Positions 21,234 through 31,606 of a DNA stretch of 64,000 bases are shown here, piece by piece (position 1 is the first letter of the stretch; each line of letters starts with the position of its first letter). The DNA comes from Lepas anatifera (lineage: Eukaryota; Arthropoda; Thecostraca; Lepadidae), in the NCBI GenBank assembly GCA_034440635.1, contig JAOTON010001685.1, forward strand, positions 2,615,001-2,679,000, read 5' to 3'. The notes under the pieces were generated by a model. It was not told where the DNA came from and searched no databases. It saw nothing but the letters and a program-made list of their open reading frames with translations. The translations under genes and the position numbers were made by a program.

Positions 21234-22427
21234 TTAATACGCGCACTAGAGGGCCTCAGAGGCGCCTACCTATTCTTCATAGGTGGCCGGAGAGCCGTTC
21301 GTAGCTGCAAAACGTTACTCAGCCATATGTGAGAGAATTTAACAGCGCATCGATTGTGGAAAATTTTTGCAATCGGTGGGGAATTTTTTTACTTGAAGGC
21401 TCTCCAGGTCAAACTTACATTTTGAGATCGCCACAATCGCGCGGTCGGACTTGCATTGGAGACTGAGTGGAGACGTCATAACGCTATAGAAGCGGAAGAT
21501 ACGCAGGGGCGTCACCACAGATTTCTTCCCGTGGGAACCATAATCTAAGGGGACCTCATATCCCTGGTCCTGAGGTGGGGGAGACCTTCTAGCTTTTGGG
21601 GGCCTACATTTTGAAGGTCACTTATAGGCCAATTACGAGGCCTCTTTATTAAGCAGGGAGAGTGGGCTCTTTGATACCCAAAGAGCCATTCCAGACACTA
21701 AGTACCAAAGGGAGTCTCCTGAGTCAGGTGAGGCTGAGGGGCCTCCAAAAAATGCATGGGGCAACGGCCTTCATGGCCCCCATGGTGGCGACGCCTCTGA
21801 TGATACGTCAAGGTCACCTCACATGAAGGTAAAGGTTCAAAGGCCACAGGTCAAGGTCATACCAGCACTTTCAAGGTCTTTGGCCTAGTGGTTCCGGTCA
21901 AATGACGCTACTCAGTCTGATGTATATTGTGCTATGACGTCTTAGCTAAGGTAACTTAATGTAAAGGTCAAGGTCAAAAGTAAGCGTCAAAGACCATGGG
22001 TAAATGTCAATCCTGATTCCGCGCCCAATGGTTGCTATAGTGCTAGTTATAGTGTTTGTACATTATAGATGATGAGTATGGAGTATACCATATTGTGACG
22101 TCATGGGTCAATGCCCTTGAAAGGCCTTAACCTAATTTTTTGGAGATATTCTTTGTGACCTTCCGTCTATGACACTGATGAAACTTTAATATATCCCCGA
22201 GTTTTTCTCGCATAATCACGGCATTTCCCAATAGGTCCCCAGCACGCCCAAGATTTGACTTTTATGAGCTCGTTTGACCTTGAAGATAATTACCTAAGTC
22301 AATGTAACTGGCTATGATGTAGATCTCCATAGGCCTCACCCCCTCATCCACCACCGGAGTTTTTCTAAGCCTCTTAGTTTCCGAGATCTCAGGGGAGCCT
22401 ACCAGGCCCCCCTTCAGTGTGCGTTAG
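21234..22427 (-). mobile_element. TTAA-type MITE, family F, copy F2 (full length, interrupted)
   Basis: On the minus strand it starts at 22427 with CTAACGCACACTGAAGGGG and ends at 21234 with CTAGTGCGCGTA and TTAA (21234-21237). Both ends match F1 (48019-48588). The hAT MITE at 21504-21799 interrupts it. Net length about 900 bp. The interior has several AAGGTCA motifs (e.g. 21808-21870, 21960-21975). Ends resemble family A (CACGCGCATTG). Confidence 0.8.
21504..21799. mobile_element. hAT-like MITE nested in F2
   Basis: Termini CAGGGGCGTCACCAC and ATGGTGGCGACGCCTCTG are inverted copies. Flanking octamers AAGATACG (21496-21503) and ATGATACG (21800-21807) match at 7 of 8, consistent with a hAT TSD. 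F2 continues on both sides, which confirms the boundaries. Confidence 0.8.
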
Positions 22428-24660
22428 TGCCAGGCCCCTCTCCAGTGCCCTTGCTAAAAAAGTCTTGGTCCAACAATTTTAGAGCGGACTTTTTAGCCGC
22501 TAAAGCCAGAAAATGGTCAACCACACTGTTCTAAACTGACAACGTAGTGATCTGCTGCACGACAGATTGTGCAAAGAAAACTCACCTGCATTGTTAGAAC
22601 AAGTCACGTGCAAAACACACCCGTACGCATGAGGGGTTGGAACCATCCGTCAGATGCAACGTCCTGCCTACCCTTGACCTTTTAGCGGGTTTGCGGATCC
22701 TGGGTGCACAAAATAAAGTGCTCAGCTAGGACCGCTCAGTTGACTAGCGTGGCTGTTCTAAGTATACACATTTTCCAGCCATCCTAGGGCTGACACCAAA
22801 TTGATATTGGATTGCGGGTACTCGGGCAGCCCCAAGGAAATATCAGTTCAAATACCTGCATGGTGCCGCTCATTAAGGTCCTAGCAAGTATCCATCACTA
22901 TTTGAGACCGTTCAGCTATTGTTTTCACCGACGTGCTGTACTATAAAGATTTAAAAATGAGATTTTAAGACATGTTGAGCATACTCAAAAAGCATAGCCG
23001 TTAAAAAACTCCCGCCGTTCAAAATATTTCATTTAACGTTCTAAGATGCTTCACTGGTGTTCCCGTCCACCCTCGTACGAATGCTTGGTAGGTACAAAAA
23101 TTTGGCCCGTGTAATGTATTCATTATTAGCCCAAAATTTATTATTAACCAAAATGTATTATGAAAAATTTTATTATTCCAAATTTAGCAAAAAAATAATA
23201 TTAATTTATTTTTTAATCAAAAAGTATTTATTTTGATAAAATTCACCATTTTCACTTCTTCCCACGACTTGTGCCGTCACTCACCTCCTCAATTTAGCCA
23301 AATTGGTTATAATTCGAAGGCCGGGTGTTAAAGGTCTTTATCTAATAGCGGTACATGACTATTGATATCTATCGAAAATAACAAACAATAAATAACCAGC
23401 AACGCCACGTCACCCGGAATATTATAGCGTAACATTGTAGCATACAAACCAATTGTCAGACCTGAGGTGACGTCACGACGGCGAAAGAAAATATATGTAC
23501 CTGTCTTCAACGTTGAAAGCTTTACCAAACGTGGAAGTGTTGGGCTCGCCCCGAAGCGCAAAAGACACTTTTTGGGCTTAGATCGTCAATCTGTTGTCTC
23601 TTTGTCTTAGAAGATGACCCTGAACTTGTCAAGTTAAGAATAAGCTGGCTTTCTATTTACCTTTGAAAGATGTCCTATGAAACAGAAAAGAGGGTTTTCT
23701 TCATATACCTGAGGTTTGTTTGGGATTTGCAAAAGAGAAACCAGTTCAGCTCATATGACTGATGCCATGTTAAAGAAATATTGCAGTTGGTAAATATTGG
23801 TGCATATCATTATAGCGTAGCACAAAGTGTTGCAGTGGCGATTTGCTTCTAGTAAATAAGTGACGTAAAAATTAAAATCATGTTGTGGATATAGACACTG
23901 AGCGTATCTAAAAAAATCAGACTCTAGTTTTGATACGCATTATCATTACCAAATGGAAATATTGTACATTTTATCCATTATTTTGCATCTTGTAGACCAA
24001 AATATTACGTAGCTACGACGCATGCCTTCTCGTGCACGTGCATGGTGTCTTGATTAAATACAATGTGTCTAGATTAAAATATATTTACCTGCTCAGTTAA
24101 CTGCCTCGTGTACCCTGCGATTTGCCTTGGACCCTCCTGTCTAAAGGGTCAGTACTAGTTATCCCTTCGCCCCTAATAACCATTTTAGCATCTTAAACTT
24201 CTAGTGTTGCATACACACAAATGTCAAGAAAAGGCGTGTATGTCACATGTTTCAGTGTTTGCCGTAATGCCAATAAGTGTACGTGAGTACAAACAAAATT
24301 TTGAAGAACTGCATAATGTACCCTGATGCTGAAAAATACTAGAACCCGAAACCAGTGACTGCAATTTTGCCCGCCAAGCCTATTCCTCATCAAACTCATT
24401 TAATGACCTCTTGTTTTTTCAGTGCTATCGACACCGCACAATGTACAAACACCTAACCCATACATCCACTCACGCGCACAGAAAGTCTCCATATACCTGT
24501 CCTCTTCCTCAGTCCGACAGCAAGCACAATCACCCACATTCTCAACACCACAGAACTAGTTTTATTATGCGCCCCTCGATCTCTCCCTGTCGAGGCTTGA
24601 ACTCGGTATCAGCGGTGGTCCGCGTGACCTCTCTAACCTCTGTGCCCTCAGGCAAGCGGC
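22428..24660. other. Unassigned 2.2-kb stretch
   Basis: Mostly A/T-rich (strongly so at 23120-23240). A TGACGTCAC cAMP-element-like palindrome lies at about 23468-23476. No convincing coding exon, RNA gene or family repeat was identified. Confidence 0.45.
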
Positions 24661-24669
24661 AGCGCCAGC

Positions 24670-24700
24670 AGATGGCGGCTGCTGATTGGTGGAGGTGCGT
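24670..24700 (+). promoter_or_regulatory. YY1-like plus CCAAT-like motif pair (weak)
   Basis: GATGGCGGCTGC, close to the YY1 consensus AAnATGGCGGC, lies 3 bp from GATTGGT, an inverted CCAAT box. A near-identical pair occurs at 25744-25765. The combination is known from animal core promoters, but no gene start is confirmed here. Confidence 0.25.
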
Positions 24701-26430
24701 TCGCTTGTATTGCGAGAAATTGAGCGGAAATTTACCTACAAAATGATGGACCATGAACCAGGAGATGTATCAACACCATATTTTTCAAACATTACTTTGC
24801 TCTCTGTTGGCTTGGTTATCTGTTCCACCATCCGAGGCTGCTCTTTGGTAACAGGCTAGACGTAGTAGTCAGCACTTGCTAGCCAGCAGCCGAGTTCACT
24901 GAAGTCGGGAGTGCTGCGATTGGTTTCTGCTGAGTGGAGAATAGTGGGGCCCGGCCGAAAGGTAACCGATGGAAGGAGGGAGTGACGTACACAAAACGTG
25001 AGTTGTAGAGAGTAAGGACTAATAGAGAGCGCTGCCGAAGTAAAATAATATAATATACCTACCAGGAGAGCAAAGCACATGCTACTTTGTTCCGTGTAGA
25101 TAGCAAAAAGGCACAAAACTTCATTCGGGACTCAATACATTGTCGATGTTTTACCGCATTTCAACTTTCTGACATCATACTGCAAAAACCAAAATTTTAT
25201 GGTGAGATCCCAACACCGCAAAGCAGAAGAGAAGTAAAGCGAGTCTTTTGTGAGGAGTTTCTGCTGACCGACGCGGTTTTCCAATGCCCTATAAATGATT
25301 GTATGCCAGGAACACGAATGTCACTCGCAAACATCGGGCGGAGGCGTTCACTTTAGATGGAAATGCCCTTGTAATGACCTAATTTTAAAAACAGCTGCTC
25401 AAAATTTTCAGAGACCGATGTCTGCAATGGGGACTGGGGATAATTTTCAACTGATGTTTGGCGGGTTCGACCACATTGCTGGGCATGAAGGAGGACTGCC
25501 ACGATTAAGACATGGCTTTTATGAAGTTTGCAAAGCTAACCAGAGACACTCACATTTTTTATTGATTTGAACGATATCCTTCGAACAGAATCAATTCTTG
25601 GACCAAAATAAATGCTAGAATATGACGCCAAAAAATGGATCCCTTTATGGCCTGTTGTACCCGTAAAAGACGTTTGAATTTGATAGACTTGAACCTGGGA
25701 CCTTATGGTAAGGGAACATTATTTTGCCAGCATGACGTCACAACAATGGCGGCTCCGGATTGGTGGTTGGGGACTGAGAGGCCACTGTCACGTAGGTGCC
25801 GCGCAGCGGGGAACATTTTCTGTGGTGTTACATGGTATTCATTGAAGGACCCGGAAACGTAAAAAATAGCTTCTTGTATCTAACTAATTTAACATTTGAA
25901 TTGGAAAATTCACTGGGTTTAATCCATTTATCATGTCAGTTTCTTTCAAGAGAGGTAATATTTTATTTGTCTACGACTTGTATAAACTGGCACACCAAAC
26001 CTGAAAAGGCTAAAATCAGGTCTGTAAAAGATGGAAAGTCGCCGAACATTGTCTAACTTGATGACAATTTTAAACACTATTTTAGAGGATTGTTCCAATG
26101 CGCCAAAACCTTACTGGGCTGGCAAAATTATAGAAATAATTGTATTTTCTCCATAGCTTAACGCCCCTCATTGAGGTGGACTTCGAAAACATATGGAGTC
26201 AGAAAAAGATAAATCCAACTCTGAATGCTGGCATCGACCTCCCGGTAAAGCGAGGATTAGTGACGTTTTACATGACAAGAGTTTCTTGCACCATGAATAC
26301 ACACCGCAATAAAGCCCATTTTTATAACGTTATTCTTAATTTTCAGGCACTTTTTCACTTTCATCACCTACCCATTCCTCGACCTCTTACTTATTGCAAT
26401 ACAAAGCAGCAGTTATAACGTTCTCGATCC
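24701..26430. other. Unassigned stretch with unrecognised short open frames
   Basis: Open frames of 75-92 codons (25087-25356, 25295-25570, 25796-26056, 26140-26418) overlap in register-shifted fashion. None resembles a protein I know and no clear splice sites join them. A degraded retro-element or pseudogene cannot be excluded. Confidence 0.35.
25744..25772 (+). promoter_or_regulatory. Second YY1-like plus CCAAT-like motif pair (weak)
   Basis: ACAATGGCGGCTCCGGATTG followed by GTGGTTGGGG. Same order and spacing as at 24670-24700, while the flanks differ. Could mark a short related promoter, or a remnant of a repeat. Confidence 0.25.
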
Positions 26431-26529
26431 TAACCACGTCATATGTCGTCAGCAGGAGTGTACAGCAGCCGTAGCGTCGCATTTTGCACCATCAGCGTAT
26501 TATCATTAGCTACAGATGTCAGTGCAGGC

Positions 26530-26820
26530 TGCAGACAGGGGGCGCCACAATGGACCACCCCCGCCGGAGCGCCCCGCGGCGCCCGGGCAAAAACACCCAG
26601 CCGGGACTCCGTGGATGGCGTCCATTGGGCTGCTGCAGAAATGCTCTGTAAAAACGCGGCATCACCCAGCGGAGGTTCATGGGAGATTCGGCCACGCCAG
26701 TCTGGCCCAGCAGTCGGGCTTGTTGTGCTGTGTTGTGTTTACGCGTTGCGGAGAGGGGCACTAATGACCCCTGTGAGAGGGTCTGGTACAAAGGTCCCAG
26801 ACGGTTGCGGTGTTGCACGC
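26530..26820. other. GC- and CpG-rich patch
   Basis: Dense CpG (e.g. GCGCCCCGCGGCGCCCGGGC near 26568-26590) in otherwise A/T-rich DNA. It could be a CpG-island promoter, but no first exon can be named. Confidence 0.35.
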
Positions 26821-26850
26821 ATACTGATGCGGCCGACGTGGGGAAATGGT

Positions 26851-27275
26851 GCATTTTTGGCGCCGCTGCCTTTGAAACGTTACTTGCAATCTTGAACGGA
26901 TTTCAGTCGCAACTTGCAGAAAGTTTCGCCAGTGTGAACTCTGTTGCAGTTTTTAGGCGGCGACGTAGGGGAGATTATATTTTTGTGGCTGCTGCTTTAG
27001 AAATCTTGTGTGCAAGAATGAAAGGATTTCGGTCGCAACTTGCACAAAGTTTCACCGATGTGAGCGAGCTGACAGTTTTTAGGCAATGGGGAGAGGTTGG
27101 TCGCATTTTTACGCCCGCTCCCTTAGAAATCTTCCCTGCAAGTATCAAAGGGATTGGTTCGCAACTTGCAGGAAGTTTCGCAAGAGGGAGAGCAGCTGCT
27201 CATTTTAGCCATGCTGTCAAGGCAGCTATCTACATTTTTACCCCGTCCCTTTAGAAACTGAGCTTGCAAGCATGA
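26851..27275 (+). repeat. 126-bp tandem repeat, about 3.3 copies, frame kept open
   Basis: The segment TTTGAAACGTTACTTGCA at 26871 recurs at 26997, 27123 and 27251 (steps 126, 126, 128) with GGTCGCAACTTGCA and AGTTTC in each copy. 126 bp is 42 codons, so one open frame of 191 codons (26679-27254) crosses the array; each copy contains SQLA-SF followed by VFR or HFS. The copies differ at first and second codon positions as freely as at third ones, which argues against selection on a protein. Confidence 0.8.
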
Positions 27276-28053
27276 AGTGATTTACCTTGAAATCTGTGCA
27301 AAACATCCACTGTGAGAACCTGGTGGTGGTTTTTGCTTGACCAATGCTGAGCGGAGGAAGCTCATTGGCCGACTATGGAAATTGCCTTTAGGCCAGCTTG
27401 CGACCAATAGCGTTTGCCCATTTTCACACAACCCTTCCGGACACCCGCTTTGCTGCTCCAGACAGGTGCACCTGCAATGTACCGATATTGTTAACTGGGA
27501 CGAAGTTTTTATCCACGGGGAAAGTGTATGGGTGCAAAGGTATAATATAAACAGGCTCAGATCCCGGAAGTGAGGTTTACATGTCCCATTAAAACTTTTT
27601 TATTTTTAGACATGTGATTTAAGCCGGATTCTTCTTTGTTTTCGCCTGGTCCCTCAACAATCGCCCATATTTCCCATAGTTTCGTCGCCGGTGCTGCCGT
27701 TGGAGACTTGCCAGGGTACAGAAGTGCAACCTTATTAGGGTATAGGTGTACTCAAACGTCGGGTTTTTTACGAGTACTCTGGACTTCCTTGAGGGTTATT
27801 TTTCAGCTTGTTAGTGACCTTTACATGACCTGAGAAAACAAATTAGGTTAACAATTTGAGTTAAATTGTCACAAGTTATCCAACGTAGTTTGCGTTTTCT
27901 GCTAACCCATGTAAAAGCCGAGATCGAGGGGAGAGGTGGGGGCGATGGAGGGAAGGTCAATACCACAGGGCGTGCAATGCTTAGACCCGCATCACGGTGG
28001 TGGGGGTTATATACAGCCCCTGGTACTAAAACAGTCATGTTTTAATCTCTTGA
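27276..28053. other. Unassigned spacer before C6
   Basis: No recognisable gene or family repeat. Confidence 0.45.
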
Positions 28054-29029
28054 TTAACCCCGCCACGGTGGGGAGGGTGTTTGAAGACCCTCTCGGATTT
28101 TTCCGGCGTCACGAAAAAACGGCGACGAGAAGCGCCGCCGTACTTGGCACACCTTATCTTTGATCAATTCCGCAACTTTGCCCAAAACTTTAATTTTTGA
28201 TAATCTCAGGTCAGGTCACCAGGTCAAGTGGCCTCACCTCCAAAAATGTTTAAGGTGAGATAAGTAAGAAATGGGTAAATCTATAGGATGGAAACTTATA
28301 TCACATAATGGGCCCACCGAGTGCTATAAAATATATTCCGGGATTTTTCATATCGATGACCTAGGGTCAGGTACGGATCATGACCTCTCCATTAGAAGTA
28401 CATGGGGAAAACAGGAATTGGGCTGTATTTGTGTAGATACAGCTGAGAATACCTTCGTATTCTCTAAATAGTAGTATACTGGGCCCTTTCCAGGCTCTTG
28501 TTGACATGTTTTACCTGTGACTTCTGAGAGGTCATGTGGGGCTATTTAAGCAGTTTTCAGACTTGGGTTAATAGCTTTGCAGGAAATGATGATACAGCTT
28601 TATTTTTATACTATTACGGTTGGATTGCTTTTGCAAGTCGATTGATATGCATGTCCAGTATGCTAAGTTAAAAAGTGACGTTGACCTGGCCTGAGGTCAG
28701 GTCATTTTTGTGTTTTGACCTAGTATGGACACATTACACATAACTCTATTCCCGTGACGAGAGGAAGCCAATGGTGCCTAAAAATGATTATAACTCAACT
28801 CATTAGACGCTAGAGCCCAAAAACACTTCCCTAACATGCAACATTTTCTGACCTGTCCCAATATTGACCTTAGCCAAAAATTACCGATATAGTTTTTTTC
28901 ATGGATTTGTATGAGCTATCCAACAGCTTTCGCGTTTTTCGCGATCCCGCATAGGAGCCGAGTTCAAGGGGAGGTATTCACCCCCCCCAGGGCGAAGGTG
29001 GGTCGGAGTCCCACCGGGGTGCTGGTTAA
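28054..29029 (+). mobile_element. TTAA-type MITE, family C, copy C6 (complete, reference)
   Basis: TTAA at both ends (28054-28057, 29026-29029). Left end CCCCGCCACGGTGGGG and decayed palindrome GGGTGTTTGAAGACCC, then the hairpin ACGGCGACG/CGCCGCCGT. The conserved core (28337-28411) carries AGGTCA half-sites in direct and everted arrangement. Right end GGGCGAAGGTGGG and CCCACCGGGG. An open frame (28271-28471) parallels one in A copies, but B copies lack it, so DNA-level conservation is more likely than a peptide. Confidence 0.9.
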
Positions 29030-31240
29030 GAGAGAAGTTGACAAAATATGTGTGTGCTATCAAATATTACATATTGTTATGAAAAACGTAATTATATCAT
29101 ATAAAAACAGTGATGGCAATTAGCTACAATAATATTGTTTGTTTTGCATACCTACCTCTAGAACAGTTTTGAATCTTCATGAAAAATCTGGGTACCTTAT
29201 TCTCCCAAATAGATATATGGCTAACAGTCTGCTCATTTTGTTGCAGCAGGGGTGGATCCAGGATCTGTCTGTAGAGGAATGAGCAGTTACCGTCGGGGGA
29301 ACACTTTTGGGGAAAAACGAGGGTGCTGCAGATCAAAACGGACGCAAGTTTGCCTCTGAGGCTGATTTTCCTATGTTCCGGGCCCTTTTTTGTCCAGCAG
29401 CGTCCCACGCCAGGTGTCACGGGTGCGTTACATCCGGACGGGAGTGTAGTATCGGTTAGATCACTCAGAAGGCGCAATTTCCTACACATAAGCGGCGTCA
29501 CCGGTAAAAGAAGTGAGGGAGTCGGTCAATCTTTAACTTGCTGCTGATAAAAGCTTTCCCCTCCAGAACCGAGTACTTATCGAACCTGGACTTGCTATTG
29601 CCTTCCGTACCGGTTGGATATAACATTTTCTGATTTTATTCCAGTCTAGCTGAAAACTGGATTTTTGTAAAGAAAGGTGTGGGTGGACAGGTAGCCCTGG
29701 TGCCTTGTTCCGACGCTTACCATCCTATGTTGTCCTCCGCTGTTGTTTGAAGGCATTCATCCTTACTAAGGTGCCAGCATCAGAGAAACACCGCCCTTCC
29801 TACTTCGGAGGAGAAGGCGACAGCATACCCCGGCCACACTCTTGATTCGCCGATGCGGGGCAAGGGATGGTCAGCTTAAGACCTTTACAATATATATCAC
29901 ACCGCTGCACCAGCCCATGATGTGTAAAACAAGAGCCATAAATTATATTTTGATCCGCAGAATTACCGGAAGTCATGCACCCCTGAAAGCTAAAAAAATA
30001 TACCTTTTCCAAAAGGAACACTGCTCCCAACGGCCGGGACCGATTTGCTTTTTTCTCTGACTAAAACTGAACAGAACTATCAAAGAACTAAAATGTTTAT
30101 GGCTAAACGACGCACAAACATCAATCCTCATGCAGCCTCGCGAAATATTTAGGGAGATGATAGGCTTTGTGAATCAGATCAGAGGAATTCAAGAAACGAG
30201 ATGGGTCTAAATTCGGAACCCAGGGACCTATGGAACATTCAGACGGTATAAGAATCAGAACTGAGCGAAAATGTACCTTGAACCAAAAATCATTCACCCT
30301 TCTTTCACCATTAGGTACGTATGTACATTTTCATCTCAGGACATAGTTTAACCCAAAACATGTATATAATTGTGCTACAGTTCCAAACACCCGTATCCTC
30401 CTCACAAATGCCACCACCCCTCTCACCAACGTCGACAGTGAGACGTCACGCGCGTCGCCATCGCCGCCAGGCGTCCATTTTATCGTTGCAACCGACGGAG
30501 AGCCTCCACCTCCGCCGGCAGACAATTGTCCGGGAAGAACGCACCAAAAATATACCAGCCAGCTCCACTGCATTCAAAATGCTATGTAAACACCTCGATA
30601 ATTCTACCCCTTTAATGCAAACAATGCTGCTCATTTGCAACAGTTTCAGCGCGGTGCCAGTGTCCGTATAACGAGGCGGCTGTCACTGCGTAAAAGCCGC
30701 CGGATTTGAGAAAATGCAGACAGCGCGGAACCAGGCAGACATTTGCATACAAACGAATTTCAAAGTCCCATTTGAGAGCTTTGGAGAGGATTTGGGAGGC
30801 GCGCGGAGAAAATGGTGAGTGGAGGAGTGAGGCGCTGCGGGGCATTTGCCGGCCGGGATCCTCTATGTCTGAGTCTGTCTTGAGACGAAATGGAAACCGC
30901 CCAATAATAAGCAGGGTGTACACGATATGGTTGAGGTTCCAAAGAAATAGCCCCAGGACAATAGACAGTCTGATATTTCACTAAAAGTTTATCGGTCATT
31001 TGACCAATTGTTCTGAGTCATCCCTTCATGAAATATTCCTAGGCATGCTTATTTTTAACGGTAATCAGCGGTTTAGCATACTGCATTGACAGGCGATAAT
31101 TTTTATCCAATAAATTGGCTGAACTTGACCCAAAGTGGAACATACATCTACACTAAAACAGCCAACTCCCAAAAACACATGGCTGTTTTTTCGATTCTTA
31201 TTTTTTCATAACAGCGGTGCGATGCTATAACGTAGCATTT
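29030..31240. other. Unassigned 2.2-kb stretch
   Basis: A possible isolated hAT-like terminus CAGGGGTGGATCCAGGATC lies near 29248-29266, with no partner found. GC-rich CpG patches occur near 30430-30560 and 30800-30870. No gene recognised. Confidence 0.4.
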
Positions 31241-31606
31241 GGCTCATTGGTAGCTCATTAATAGCCAACCAGCTCATCGATAGCTCATTGATAGCCAACC
31301 AGCTCATCGATAGCTCATTGATAGCCAACCAGCTCATCGATAGCTCATTGATAGCCAACCAGCTCATCGATAGCTCATTGATAGCCAACCAGCTCATTGA
31401 TAGCTCATTGATAGCCCACCAGTTCAATGATAGCTTATTGATAGCCCACCAGCTAATTGATACCTCATTGATAGCCAACCAGTTCACTGATGGCCTATTG
31501 ATAGCCAACCAGCTCACTGATGGCCTATTGATAGCCAACCAGCTCACTGATGGCCTATTGATAGCCAACCAGCTCATTGATAGTTCAGCTAATTGATAGC
31601 CAGCCA
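31241..31606. repeat. 30-bp minisatellite, about 12 copies
   Basis: Unit of exactly 30 bp, core AGCTCATTGATAGCCAACC with the variable part TCATCGATAGC or TCACTGATGGCC. Copies in the middle are identical. Because 30 is divisible by three and the unit lacks stops, open frames exist on both strands (10-residue repeats IANQLIDSSL on plus, SWLAINELSM on minus); mutual exclusivity and purity argue for a non-coding minisatellite. Confidence 0.92.

Noticed and set aside
31241..31606. CRISPR-like array
   Set aside because: Units are contiguous copies without unique spacers, there are no cas genes, and the context is eukaryotic.
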